Of a stretch of DNA of 64,000 nucleotides, positions 33,451-43,116 are shown piece after piece. The notes beneath the pieces were generated by a model, which was not told the DNA's origin, did not search any database, and was given only the letters and a program-made list of their open reading frames with translations. The position numbers and the translations under genes are program-made. Source of the stretch: Exilibacterium tricleocarpae (GTDB taxonomy: Bacteria > Pseudomonadota > Gammaproteobacteria > Pseudomonadales > Cellvibrionaceae); contig NZ_ML660094.1 in assembly GCF_007004655.1 (NCBI RefSeq), positions 1 through 64,000 of the forward strand, in the 5' to 3' direction. Position 1 is the stretch's first letter. Each line of letters begins with the position of its first letter.

Positions 33451-34200
33451 TCAAGCCGACTGCACCCTGGGTATCGCCGTACCAACATCCAGAGTCGAGA
33501 ACCAGTCGAGAAAGCGCTTGACATCATCACCTTCGAAAATACGCCCGTGTTGCGGGCACATCATATCAATCTCCAGTTTGCTGACCCGTTCGATCCAGTC
33601 GTCCTTGGCTCTATTGGACGGCATCCAGCGCTGGTGAAACATTTGCATTTTCCTGATGTGGTCTTGAAAGTCGTCGACTACCAAAGGTGCCTCAGCCGGC
33701 TCCAAAGCGGCGCCGATATCACCACTCATCAATATCCGCGCCTGAGGATCGTAGACGTGAAAATTACCGGAAGCATGCAAGTAGTGCGCAGGCACGAACT
33801 GTAGCTGCACCAGATCGAGCTGCAACTCCCCGCCCTCATCGGGAATGGCCACATAGTCGATGTTATCCATACCAAAATGCCGTATGAACCCCTCCCACAG
33901 CCAGGGTGCATGGAGTTGTGCTTCCGGCAATGCCTGATCCCAAAGCCCTAGCGATGAAATGATATCCGGGTCCTGATGTGAGGCAAACAAGTGAGTTACC
34001 TGCTCCACCGGGACCTGCTTGATAACGTTTGCCAGCATCGATGGAAACAACTCAATACCGCCCGGGTCCATCAGCAAAGCTTTGGTCTCGGTTTTAACCA
34101 TATATTGATTGCTATCGATAATTTTTTCCGGCTTCTCAGGATCACGGCCAAACAACAACCATTGGTGAGAATTATTTTTGAAAATCTGCTTAGTCAGCAC
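33451..34200 (-). CDS. MBL-fold oxygen-binding diiron (ODP-like) protein
   Basis: A 249-residue metallo-beta-lactamase fold protein: MVKTETKALLMDPGG, ASHQDPDIISSLGLW (the usual HxHxDH is reduced to SHQDPD), VPAHYLHASGNFHVYDP, LMSGDIGAAL and MMCPQHGRIF. This pattern fits the ODP-type diiron domain, known as a sensor of oxygen in chemotaxis (the Treponema ODP), and not a hydrolase. GTG 34200 overlaps the end of the upstream chemoreceptor-tip-like gene by 11 bp and has GGGAAAGG upstream, so the two are co-translated. The partner supports a sensory role. Confidence 0.75.
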   Translation of the reverse strand: MLTKQIFKNNSHQWLLFGRDPEKPEKIIDSNQYMVKTETKALLMDPGGIELFPSMLANVIKQVPVEQVTHLFASHQDPDIISSLGLWDQALPEAQLHAPWLWEGFIRHFGMDNIDYVAIPDEGGELQLDLVQLQFVPAHYLHASGNFHVYDPQARILMSGDIGAALEPAEAPLVVDDFQDHIRKMQMFHQRWMPSNRAKDDWIERVSKLEIDMMCPQHGRIFEGDDVKRFLDWFSTLDVGTAIPRVQSA

Positions 34201-34813
34201 GGCCTTTCCCCAAATGGCTAAACATCTGTCGGGAGTATTTTACCCGTCGTTGAATTTCAGCGGCTGCATCGGCCACTTTTTGTGCGATAACATTGAGAGG
34301 TTGCTCAAACTGCCCGCCCGCCTGAGACGCTTCCACTCGAGACATGGCGGAGAGCACCATAGCGGTGCGTAACTCCCGGGCAAGTTCCTCAAGCCGACTG
34401 TTAAGATTGACAACCTGTTTGTCGAATTTTTCACGCAGTGAGTCCCTGTACTCTTGCGTCCGCTGATAGGAAGCGTCCAGGCTTGAAAGGTAAGGCGCGC
34501 CGGAAGCTTTATGAAAGGCATTATCAAAACTAACCAGAGCAAATTCGGCGCGAGCCGTATCCGAGGCGATACGGCTGACAGCCACAGCCTGGTTATTGAT
34601 CACCTTGGAGGCATTGACAGTAACCGAAGCGAGGTCGTCGATGAAATCGGTAATAGCACGGAATCCGGCGGCTCCCTGCCCTGCCCGTATCGCCAGAGAG
34701 CGCGCATTGCTGGCAGTCAGTGCGATCTGTCGTGCCACTACCATGGCCTGGTACAACTCGGCGGCGACAATCGCGGCGATAACAAAATAATTTGGCTGCT
34801 CAGTCTGCGGCAT
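34190..34813 (-). CDS. Cytosolic coiled-coil protein resembling a chemoreceptor signalling tip
   Basis: A 207-residue helical protein without membrane segments. The segment ARQIALTASNARSLAIRAGQGAAGFRAITDFIDDLA resembles the conserved hairpin tip of methyl-accepting chemotaxis proteins (xALNAxxEAARAGExGxGFxVxAxxxxxLA), with long helices either side. HAMP and ligand domains are absent. It lies upstream of and overlaps the ODP-like gene, so the pair may be a split, soluble sensor-receptor. CheA and CheW are not nearby, and a reduced tip may act outside chemotaxis. ATG 34813 is used. Confidence 0.68.
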   Translation of the reverse strand: MPQTEQPNYFVIAAIVAAELYQAMVVARQIALTASNARSLAIRAGQGAAGFRAITDFIDDLASVTVNASKVINNQAVAVSRIASDTARAEFALVSFDNAFHKASGAPYLSSLDASYQRTQEYRDSLREKFDKQVVNLNSRLEELARELRTAMVLSAMSRVEASQAGGQFEQPLNVIAQKVADAAAEIQRRVKYSRQMFSHLGKGRAD

Positions 34814-35624
34814 AGGCCCTGGGTTCGCGCAAAGTAATGATAGAGAATCAGTAAAAAATTTTCTTTCTTATCTTGACTACGTTAGAGAATAAATCTCTTT
34901 AGGAACCAATCTCTGCCTGCAAGCTCCTCACTATGCTAGTGTAGTTTAAAATTTCAGAAGTCAATAAGCCTGAAACCTGAATACTGACCGGGAACTGATG
35001 GGTGTCTGTATTTTTCCGTTTAATACTACTTATAAGTATCCCAGGTGGCTTGCGTTTTTCCACCGACAAGCAAGAAACACCGTTAACGTGAAATTGGGAG
35101 GACTGCCAATTTTCAGGGGAATTGGCGTCAGGCAATCGCAGGCAGCGGCGTGGCCGACGATCTAACCTGTTGATAAGACTGACAAAGTAAAGGAGTCAAA
35201 ATTGAAAGATCGCATTTGTACGATACAGACTCCCTGCCTGAAGTGGAGCCAGGCAGTATTAAACAGCTTTAGGCATCGCTACCTCAAAGAGAATACCGCC
35301 TGGGTTGTGACTCAGTAAGACAGTTCATCGAATGTCGCCGGAATCAACAAAAATACCATTAAAAGGTCATAGTGAGTGACAAACATCAGCTGACAGACTT
35401 ATACGGCTCCCCGTGACGAACCCCTGCTTGTCACGGTATTTACCGGCTTAAACCAGGCCGGTCTGATCACCGGTACCCGATCTGGCAGAGTGAGGCTAGA
35501 AAAGCCGGAGCGACCCGGTATCTGGCGGATGGATCAAGCCGCGGTTCGGGAACTGGTCGGACAGCCGCGATTTCCCCGCGCCGTCGCTGCCACTTGATCG
35601 GTGTACTGACATTATCTTTTGACC
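34814..35624. other. Region with no securely supported gene
   Basis: Apart from a possible small gene at 34899-35135 on the minus strand, about 800 bp carry no recognisable product. Near 35,515-35,590 a plus-strand frame reads WRMDQAAVRELVG, PRFPRAV, resembling the end of an AlpA-like prophage regulator, but lacks the rest and may be a remnant or chance. Confidence 0.35.
34899..35135 (-). CDS. Possible small protein (78 aa), uncertain
   Basis: The frame starts at TTG 35135 (no convincing ribosome site). Residues 15-60 (QFHVNGVSCLSVEKRKPPGI, then LISSIKRKNTDTHQFPVSIQVSGLL) have the strand-rich look of a small beta domain. It may be the C-terminal half of a decayed gene. No family is assigned. 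Confidence 0.3.
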   Translation of the reverse strand: MPDANSPENWQSSQFHVNGVSCLSVEKRKPPGILISSIKRKNTDTHQFPVSIQVSGLLTSEILNYTSIVRSLQAEIGS

Positions 35625-36416
35625 TTACTTTTTATTGTTATCGAATTGGCCGTGGCGGCCTTTTCCGCTGGCAAAACTGCGCGAACCTTCAACGGCTTCC
35701 TCGAGGACGACTGCAGAGCTTCCGGCAATCTCCCGCACCAAGGCTTCAGCCAATTCATAGTCCCACTGGCGATACACGGAGAGTCTGTCCGCTTTTACAC
35801 ACTGTTGGGGAAAACCAGCGATCTCATGAGCCAGGGCCCGCGCTGCCGCCAGCGACTCACCGTCCGCTACGACTCGGTTTGCCAACCCCATTTGCAGCGC
35901 TTCTTCCGCGTGCACAGGGCGTCCTGTTAGAATCATGTCCAACGCCCGCCCCTGGCCCACAATTCGCGGTAACCGTACAGTCCCGCCATCGATCAATGGC
36001 ACGCCCCAGCGCCGGCAAAAGACGCCGAACACCGCTGACTGTTCTGCGATACGCAAATCGCACATCAACGCCAGCTCCAGCCCGCCGGCAACCGCATACC
36101 CCGCCACCGCCGCAATCAGCGGTTTGCTGAGCGCCATACGAGTGGGCCCCATGGGCCCGGCCCCTCCCCGCTTGATGTCTACCTCATTACGCCGCGCGGG
36201 GTCTTCCATGGCAACCAGATCGGCGCCGGCACAAAAGTTACCACCCGCACCGGTCAATACGGCAACCCGCAGTTCGGCATTCTCCTCAAAATGTTCAAAG
36301 GCGTGTCGCAAAGTCGCCGCTGTGAAGCGGTCCACTGCATTACGTTTTTGCGGCAGGTTAATGCTGATGATAAAGACAGGACCATCTACCTCAGTAGTTA
36401 CCGCGGTATCCGTCAT
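35625..36416 (-). CDS. Enoyl-CoA hydratase/isomerase (crotonase) family protein
   Basis: A 263-residue crotonase fold: NLPQKRNAVDRFT, NFCAGADL (oxyanion loop), KPLIAAVAGYAVAGGLELALMCDLRIAEQSAVFGV. One Glu (in GGLELALMCD) is where hydratases have their first catalytic Glu. The second position, normally in FGQPEI, reads FGVFCRR, so classical hydratase activity may be lost. The lone C-terminus is RHGQFDNNKK. It is followed in the same direction by another crotonase gene to the right, 143 bp upstream. Acyl-CoA metabolism is likely. Confidence 0.9.
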   Translation of the reverse strand: MTDTAVTTEVDGPVFIISINLPQKRNAVDRFTAATLRHAFEHFEENAELRVAVLTGAGGNFCAGADLVAMEDPARRNEVDIKRGGAGPMGPTRMALSKPLIAAVAGYAVAGGLELALMCDLRIAEQSAVFGVFCRRWGVPLIDGGTVRLPRIVGQGRALDMILTGRPVHAEEALQMGLANRVVADGESLAAARALAHEIAGFPQQCVKADRLSVYRQWDYELAEALVREIAGSSAVVLEEAVEGSRSFASGKGRHGQFDNNKK

Positions 36417-36559
36417 AATGTCCTCCTTATAGAATCCGGCTTATACAGCGAACTAATAAATACTGGAAACACTACAGATTTGTTGACGACCCTAACTGCA
36501 AATTTTTTATACAGGCGGCTTACAAAACGCTTTAGAGCTTCTCTGGTCAGACGACAGGT

Positions 36560-37414
36560 TTATAGACTTTTACTGACCCCTTCAGCGATAGGCTCACCCG
36601 AGTCACGCTCTTTGACTGCCTGCTTAAACCCAACCGCCTGGGCTCGCTGGCGGAACCATAAACCTTCCGGGGAGTGGCGTGCAACACCGTCAAAAAAGTT
36701 GGCAAACATTTGTGTCGTGTGCAATCCCATATTCTCATAGACCTGATTGACGGTGAGTTTACACATCATCAGCTGATTGCGAGGGACACCTTTGATGCGA
36801 GCACAGAGTTTATCCACCTCCGCATCCAGGGCAGCCAAAGGCACGGCTTTCAAAATCAAGCCCAGTGCTTCCGCCTCCTTACCCGTGATCAAATCGCCGG
36901 TAAACAACATACGTTTGGCGCGCTCGATCCCCAGACGATAGACCCACATCATTGTGGAAGGCACCCCCCATACTCTCGTCGGCGGATAGCCGATTCTGGC
37001 ATCCTCCGCCATGATAATCATATCGCAACACAGTGCGATATCACTGCCGCCGGCAGCGGCGGCACCGTGGATTTTACAAATGGTGGGTTTCCGGGAACGC
37101 CACAATGCCATAAAGTCATCGGTATTGCGCGACATCATGGCATAATCCTCGGTGGGATCCCAGGGCATTTCCTGGTTGCCGGGGATTTCTCCCTCCGCTT
37201 CAGCATAGGCCACCAAATCGTAGCCACCACAAAACCCCTTACCCGCTCCCTGCAGCACAATCACATGAACACCGGCATCGGCATCAGCAAGCTCCACAGC
37301 CCGGCGTAGTTCACGAGGCATAGGCGCGGTAATGGCATTTAAATGCTGCGGGCGATTTAAGGTGATCGTCGCAACCCGGTCGTTAGTTTCATAGAGTAGT
37401 GTTTCAAATTTCAT
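36560..37414 (-). CDS. Enoyl-CoA hydratase/isomerase (crotonase) family protein, divergent active site
   Basis: A 284-residue crotonase: NRPQHLNAITAPM, GFCGGYDL, KIHGAAAAGGSDIALCCDMIIMAEDARIGYPPTRVWGVPS. The place of the first catalytic Glu is Asp (GGSDIAL) and the second Glu region reads IGYPPTRV, so neither standard hydratase Glu is visible. The family includes ligases, isomerases and decarboxylases with other residues. It is about 376 bp from the divergent TetR gene, with a dyad in the spacer. Confidence 0.9.
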   Translation of the reverse strand: MKFETLLYETNDRVATITLNRPQHLNAITAPMPRELRRAVELADADAGVHVIVLQGAGKGFCGGYDLVAYAEAEGEIPGNQEMPWDPTEDYAMMSRNTDDFMALWRSRKPTICKIHGAAAAGGSDIALCCDMIIMAEDARIGYPPTRVWGVPSTMMWVYRLGIERAKRMLFTGDLITGKEAEALGLILKAVPLAALDAEVDKLCARIKGVPRNQLMMCKLTVNQVYENMGLHTTQMFANFFDGVARHSPEGLWFRQRAQAVGFKQAVKERDSGEPIAEGVSKSL

Positions 37415-37790
37415 GGGGACATGCCTGTTGTTTTCACAATAATTTTCCAGTCAATTGATTGCCGCCAGTCGCGGTCTCGAGCGCGCTGGATTTATTACTT
37501 GGTGAAACCTGTTCGTTCACTACTCACCAGCGGTAAGCTGCGGAAAAGTCACAGGTGTCACTAAGGCTCCCTCAAAAGCCGACTGCTTAATACACAGCCG
37601 ATAATGAGTGATCTGTTATCACTCGGCCAGGATATACTGTACACTGTGTATCGTAAATAGCTGATTGAGGTTATTTATGAAGCAGGTTAGCTGGCAAGGC
37701 TCCCTGACCATTGACCAGCGGGCTTATTGATAGGCGGCAAACTCTTACAGGAAAAGACTGCGGGCAATATGAACAAGAATTTGAACAACT
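37415..37790. other. Divergent control region between crotonase and TetR genes
   Basis: No gene seen in 376 bp; contains the candidate operator 37631-37652. Confidence 0.5.
37631..37652. promoter_or_regulatory. Candidate TetR operator
   Basis: GATATAC at 37631-37637 and GTGTATC at 37646-37652 are reverse complements at six of seven positions, separated by TGTACACT. The site lies between the divergent TetR and crotonase genes, so it may control both. Confidence 0.5.
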
Positions 37791-38393
37791 ATGAACGATA
37801 TGGCAGCAGATAGAGCTTTGACCAATAGCAGAGGCAGGCCGAGAAGCACCCAAGCCCACCAGGCCATCATCACCGCATTTATCGATGCGGTTCGCTCACA
37901 GGGTTACGCCAGAGTCTCCATCGATGGCGTTGCCCGTGGCGCCGGTGTCAGCCGGTCGACAATATACCGTTGGTATAATGATAAAGCGGATATAGCACTT
38001 GAGGCAGCCGCACAATTCGCCCAGGCGTTGGCCGGACAGACCTTTACGGGTCATTTCAGGAAAGATCTCAACAGGTTTATGGAACAAACCTTTGCCACAG
38101 CCAATGACCTGGCGCAGTTGTTTACAGCGCTGATGGCAGAAGCTCAGGCCGATAAAGCGTTTGCCGCGCGGGTATGGACGCGGTTTTCCTCGGTCCGGCG
38201 CCATACGTTGACCAAAATACTGCACAGCGGAACTGAGCCCGGTGGGACCGGGAAGGTGGATACTGAAGTTTTATTAGACATGATATTCGGCGCTGTCTGG
38301 TACCGCCTGATGAGTGGCCATGCGCCCCTGGATAAACAGTTCCAAAAAAAACTCCTGTCGGCAATCGAGATATTGCTGGAGCCCGCTTTTTGA
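37791..38393 (+). CDS. TetR-family transcriptional regulator
   Basis: A 200-residue protein: RGRPRSTQAHQAIITAFIDAVRSQGYARVSIDGVARGAGVSRSTIYRWYNDKADI is a standard TetR helix-turn-helix. The C-terminal ligand domain follows (FRKDLNRFMEQTFATANDLAQLFTALMAEAQ), with DMIFGAVWYRLMSGH near the end. ATG 37791 is followed by an optional Met four codons on. It is divergent from the crotonase gene at 36560-37414, and ligands may be acyl-CoAs. Confidence 0.92.
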   Translation: MNDMAADRALTNSRGRPRSTQAHQAIITAFIDAVRSQGYARVSIDGVARGAGVSRSTIYRWYNDKADIALEAAAQFAQALAGQTFTGHFRKDLNRFMEQTFATANDLAQLFTALMAEAQADKAFAARVWTRFSSVRRHTLTKILHSGTEPGGTGKVDTEVLLDMIFGAVWYRLMSGHAPLDKQFQKKLLSAIEILLEPAF

Positions 38394-39488
38394 AACCCCA
38401 AACCGTGACGGGCATCATAAAACCAAAAAAGTTAACCGACATGGCCAATAATCACCTGCCTCTGCATAACCGTCCCGAAGATAACGTTCCTACAGCAGGT
38501 TAACCCGGGCACCACTGCAACCAACGTCATCGCGCTCCCGGTTTTAAAAATCGATTTGTCGCGCATTCTTCTACGCAGTCCGGCATCAAGTAGATCATAG
38601 CGGCCGGCCAGACCACTTTTGTGACCTTCCCTACCTATAAAATTAAAATCGCGGCACAAAAATCATTACTGGAAACAATTTGATCATCCATACAGATCGA
38701 GTTGAAATCGATAAGCGCACCAAGCCGTTGACACACGGTGTAAACGTAGACAAGAGCGCCGCGCCACAGGTCTATCGACTCACTCTGTCAACCTGACCAG
38801 TTGCAGATACCGCCCGAATGCTGCAAACACAAAGACAAACGGCGAAACCCGCCGGGCGATCACCAATCTGCATTCACTACAACCTGCCCCAGCACTTCGC
38901 TTCAGACAGTGTCACGCAAGTGCCGCCACCAATATTCCCAAGCATATCGAGCTTTCAATTGCCGCGGTTCACCGGTGCTGGGCATGAAAATTTTGTCAAA
39001 CCACAGCTAGACAAACCCAAGTGGTCCAATCATCAGGATGTTGCGTAGATGATATCTGTGATCCATGCAGTCGATGGCACACCGGAACGCCGGCTTCGGC
39101 AAAGTCAATCAGGCACTATGACTTCACTGACGCCGGCAGCACCAAGGCAGAAAATACTGTCGCGATAATAATCGTGTTAACTCGTTCCATGATATAGACC
39201 GTTAGTGACTATGGGATTTACAGAAAAAAGAAACCGGAAAGAAACGCCGGATCAGGGTAACCACTCACTGCTCCGCGATAGCCTGTTTGGCCCAACACTG
39301 TTTGTAATAGCAGCCTCCCGCCTTTCAAGCCAGCCGCCATCAATTCCATTCTTGGCCTGCTGGCAGTGAGCGCTTCGATGCTATTTATCAATTCGATAAC
39401 AACACTAACTACCATCACTTAAAAGGGCTACTGCGCGGAGGGATTCGCACATTCAAAACTTACAGATCAACTGAAAGAGGAAAAGACC
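38394..39488. other. 1.1 kb region without a supported gene
   Basis: Short frames exist on both strands (e.g. 38818-39048) but none shows a family or a good ribosome site. It may contain a decayed gene. The start of the next gene at 39489 is preceded by AGAGGAAAAGACC. Confidence 0.35.
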
Positions 39489-42146
39489 ATGAAGGGGATA
39501 ATGAAACTTGTGGCAGTCTCCCTACTGCCACTCTTCGTCGCCGGATGTTTTCTCGACGATGACGATGACAACAACTCGCCGCCGCCACCCGAAACGACAC
39601 CCAGCGCCAGCCTGCGAATTATTCACGCCTCACCGGATGCGCCGACAGTCAACGTATTTGCCGGTGACGCCATCCTGGCCGGACTGGAAAATGTGGATTA
39701 CCAGGTCGCCTCTCCCCGCCTGACGTTGGATGCGGGTAGCTACGATGTGCGCGTCGAAGCCAATGTGCCGGGGGGCAATATCGATGTCATAACGCAAACA
39801 CTTACGCTCGACGGCGACACCACCTACGACGTGTTGGCAGTGGATACGGTCGCCGATGAAGTAGAAGCGCTGATTGTGGAAAACTCCGCCTCAGACATAG
39901 GCGCCGGTAATGTGCGCGTGCAGGTGGTCCACGCGGCGCCAGGGGCGCCCGCGGTCGATATCTACGTCACCGCCCCGGACGCCGACCTGGCCATGGCCGC
40001 GGCGCTGGACACACTGGCTTTCAGGGAATTTACCGACCAGGTTGAAGTGGCGGCCGGCGACTATCGCATTCGCATCACGCCGGAGGGGCAACAAACCGTG
40101 GTTTTCGATTCCGCAACCGTGCCACTGGCCGCAGGTGCCGACCTGCTGATCGTGGCTACAGATAATGTCAGCACTGGAAACTCACCGGTAACCCTGCTGG
40201 TGGCAGACGGTACCGGCTCGGCCAAAATCCGCGACAGCGCAGCAACAGCAGAGCTGCGTGTCGTACATGCCGTCAGTGACGCCCCCGCCGTCGACATCAA
40301 CGCGAACAATGCGTTGACCCTGGTGGACGGCGCAGCGTTTCTCGCGACCACAGCCTACCTGCCTCTCGAGCCGGGCGACTACATGATCGATATCGCCACC
40401 GCCGGTACCGATACCACGGTGGTTGACGATGCCGTGGTGACACTGGAACAAGGCGTATTCTACACCGCTATCGCCAACGGTACCCTGGCCGGCGATGCCG
40501 TCGATCTGGACCTGCTGATCGATATGCCACGTGCCGTGGCCACTGAGGCCAAAGTGCGTATTATCCATGCCGCGCCCAGCGCCGGCACGGTGGATATCTA
40601 TGTAACCGCCGATGGCGAAATCACCGATGTAGACCCCGCGTTCAGCGCCGTGCCCTACAGCACCGACGCGCTGGCGGAAACCATGTACGTGGCCCTGGCA
40701 GAAGGCGCTTATGTGGTAACCGTAACGCCCACCGGCAGCAAAGATGAAGCGCTGGAGACATCGGTACTGAATCTGATGGCCGGCGGCGTCTACACTGCTA
40801 TTGCCGCCGACGGCAGCATGATGGGCGCCGGCCCGCAGTTGATCCTGCTGGATGCGCTGGACGCCACACCGCCGACGCTGGGTCAGCCCAGCCTGCGCGT
40901 GACACACGCTTCCCCCGATGCGCCGACAGTCAACGTATTCGCCAATGGTGATGCCCTGCTCAATGACGTCGACTATCAGACCGCCTCGGCCTGGCTACCG
41001 GTTCCCGCCGATGATTATGCCGTGCGCGTAGAGGCTAATCTGCCGGGCGCCATGACCACCGATGTCATCACCGCGGACCTGGCACTTGCCGCCGGCAACA
41101 CCTACGAGGTACTGGCAATCGGCTCGGTCGGCGCCGGCACCCTGGGGCCGCTGGTGATCGAGAACAGCGCCTTCGGCGTTGCCTACGATAATGTCAGGGT
41201 GCAGGTAGTACACGCCGCCCCCCAGGCACCGCAGGTGGATATCTATGTGACCGCGCCCGACGCCGATCTCAGTGATGCTCAACCTGTAGCGACTGCCTCG
41301 TTCGGCGAGTTCACCGGGCAACTGATAGTACCGGCCGGTGACTATCAAATCCGCTTGACGCCGGCCGGGGACCAGACCGTCGTCTTTGACTCGGGCACCG
41401 TGCCACTGGCGGCAGGCGCCGATCTGCTTATCGCCGCTACCGAGAACGTGGCCACGGGCACCTCGCCGGTATCTCTGTTGGTGGCCGACGGCACCGCCTC
41501 ATCGGTAATCCTGGACGGCAATGCACAAGCCCATATCCGCGTGGTGCACGCCGCTGCCGATGCCCCGGTCGTGGACGTGATCGCCAACAATGCAGTGACC
41601 CTGGTTGACGGCGCGGCGTTCCTGGATGCGACCGACTATATCACCGTCGATGCCGGCAACTACTTGCTCGATATCGCCGCCGATGCCGATGGCGCCGTGG
41701 TGATCGACGATGCGCCGGTAACACTGGCGGCCGGCGTATTCTATACAGCGATCGCCAACAACACCCTGGCGGCGCTGGACCTGGATCTGTTGACAGATAC
41801 ACCCAGGGCGGTGGCGACAGAGGCCAGAGTTCGCATTATTCACGCCTCCCCGGGTGCCGGCAATGTCGACATTTACGTATCGGCGGACGGCGAGATTGGC
41901 GCTATCGATCCGGCTTTCCCCAACGTGCCCTATAACACTGGGACTTTAGCCGAAACGGGTTATGTGGGACTGGCGGCCGGCGACTATGTGGTAACGGTAA
42001 CCGCCGCCGGTTCCAAGGTCGAGGCGCTGGAAACCGGCGTACTCAGTCTGCAGGCCGGGATGATCTATACCGCCATTGCGGTGGACGGCAATATGCTCGC
42101 TGATCCGCCTCAGCTTATCCTTTTGGACGGGTTGGCGACGCCGTAA
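39489..42146 (+). CDS. Lipoprotein with eight DUF4397 domains in two duplicated blocks
   Basis: A lipoprotein (885 aa): signal and lipobox LFVAGC, then an acidic CFLDDDDDNNSPPPP linker, followed by eight tandem DUF4397-type beta domains. Their starts are marked by LRIIHASPDAPTVNVF, VRVQVVHAAPGAPAVDIYV, LRVVHAVSDAPAVDI and VRIIHAAPSAGTVDIYV at about residues 43, 142, 253 and 354, and again at about 465, 565, 677 and 776. Thus a four-domain block is duplicated (1-4 and 5-8). The domain is thought to be extracellular and adhesive, but no activity is known. Its composition is Asp/Ala/Val rich. An AGCCCCC/GGGGGCT hairpin follows. Confidence 0.9.
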   Translation: MKGIMKLVAVSLLPLFVAGCFLDDDDDNNSPPPPETTPSASLRIIHASPDAPTVNVFAGDAILAGLENVDYQVASPRLTLDAGSYDVRVEANVPGGNIDVITQTLTLDGDTTYDVLAVDTVADEVEALIVENSASDIGAGNVRVQVVHAAPGAPAVDIYVTAPDADLAMAAALDTLAFREFTDQVEVAAGDYRIRITPEGQQTVVFDSATVPLAAGADLLIVATDNVSTGNSPVTLLVADGTGSAKIRDSAATAELRVVHAVSDAPAVDINANNALTLVDGAAFLATTAYLPLEPGDYMIDIATAGTDTTVVDDAVVTLEQGVFYTAIANGTLAGDAVDLDLLIDMPRAVATEAKVRIIHAAPSAGTVDIYVTADGEITDVDPAFSAVPYSTDALAETMYVALAEGAYVVTVTPTGSKDEALETSVLNLMAGGVYTAIAADGSMMGAGPQLILLDALDATPPTLGQPSLRVTHASPDAPTVNVFANGDALLNDVDYQTASAWLPVPADDYAVRVEANLPGAMTTDVITADLALAAGNTYEVLAIGSVGAGTLGPLVIENSAFGVAYDNVRVQVVHAAPQAPQVDIYVTAPDADLSDAQPVATASFGEFTGQLIVPAGDYQIRLTPAGDQTVVFDSGTVPLAAGADLLIAATENVATGTSPVSLLVADGTASSVILDGNAQAHIRVVHAAADAPVVDVIANNAVTLVDGAAFLDATDYITVDAGNYLLDIAADADGAVVIDDAPVTLAAGVFYTAIANNTLAALDLDLLTDTPRAVATEARVRIIHASPGAGNVDIYVSADGEIGAIDPAFPNVPYNTGTLAETGYVGLAAGDYVVTVTAAGSKVEALETGVLSLQAGMIYTAIAVDGNMLADPPQLILLDGLATP

Positions 42147-42591
42147 ACCGCCAGCGCTTGCGCTGTCATCGGACGAGCAAACAGATTGCGGATTGTTATC
42201 TCACCCGTTTGAACTGAGCCCCCGACCTTGGGGGCTCTTCCATATCCGGCGCGCTGACTCTCCAAGGCCAGCTTGGTCCGCTTAACTACTATGTGGGTAC
42301 AGGCGCGCTGAAATCATGAAACGGTCTATTCGCCTTGCGCAGCGCGACTCAATTCTAGACTTGCGTGCGGGTCGTGCCCCGATATTAGCAATCTGAATCG
42401 GGCCTGAACCCTACAAGCAAAGCGCCGTTTGGTCCTCTTGACCTGTCTACGGCTTCAGCCTTTATCCTGCTCGCCCGGCCAACTCGGAGAACAATCTCCC
42501 CGAGTGGCAACATTGACGTGCGTCAACTCTGTGCATACCCGAGGTGCGTACAGTAACCGGTAAATCCCATTTTCAATGAGGAGAAAACAGG
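42147..42591. other. Intergenic region with terminator hairpin
   Basis: Contains the hairpin at 42217-42236 and no supported gene; the right end ATGAGGAGAAAACAGG gives an excellent ribosome site for the next gene. Confidence 0.55.
42217..42236 (+). terminator. Hairpin downstream of the DUF4397 lipoprotein
   Basis: AGCCCCC, a six-base loop, GGGGGCT, then CTTCC. The stem is strong but the T-run is poor, so termination may be partial. Confidence 0.5.
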
Positions 42592-43116
42592 ATGAAAAAG
42601 CCAGATACCAGCAAATCGGATGAAATTGTCGAGCGTTTTTTAGAAAGAAACACCCCCTTTAAAAGAAAAGAGCAAGTATTTGAAAAACACTTTAACGCCT
42701 CTCCCAAACAGGTTTTCAAACAACTCTGTCCCGCCCGTGAGGCGGACTGGATTAACGGCTGGACGGTAGACTTAATATATACCACAACAGGGTATGCGGA
42801 GCCTCTCTGTGTATTTCAAACCCCGGCATCCAATATTTTGGGTTCCGGACTTTGGATACTAACGAAGCTAGAGCCCAACAAAGTTTTAGAAGGAGTAATT
42901 TTTCAAACGGAAAACGGTATTATCGAATATCTAAAAATAGAGCTGATAGAAATGGGGAACAATGCCTGTAAAGGAATATGGACAATTATACTGACAGCGA
43001 CAAATGAGAACGGAAATTCAGTTATTGCGTCTATTTCTGATGAAGAACCTGACTTTCTAAGAGAACTGGCATACTTCCTTGAACATGGGAAGCTGATGGA
43101 AAAGAAAAGTGCATGA
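42592..43116 (+). CDS. SRPBCC-like protein, lone copy
   Basis: A 174-residue protein: FEKHFNASPKQVFKQLCPAREADWINGWTVDLIYTT begins like an SRPBCC/AHSA1 domain, with late DEEPDFLRELAYFLEHGKLM as its C-terminal helix. It is more AT-rich than its neighbours and unlike the cassette AHSA1 proteins further right. ATG 42592 has GAGGAG. No ArsR gene is beside it. Function unknown (probable hydrophobic ligand binding). Confidence 0.6.
   Translation: MKKPDTSKSDEIVERFLERNTPFKRKEQVFEKHFNASPKQVFKQLCPAREADWINGWTVDLIYTTTGYAEPLCVFQTPASNILGSGLWILTKLEPNKVLEGVIFQTENGIIEYLKIELIEMGNNACKGIWTIILTATNENGNSVIASISDEEPDFLRELAYFLEHGKLMEKKSA

Noticed and set aside
40182-40907. A 241-codon minus-strand frame inside the DUF4397 gene
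   Set aside because: Antisense mirror of repeated DUF4397 domains, with no start or motif support.
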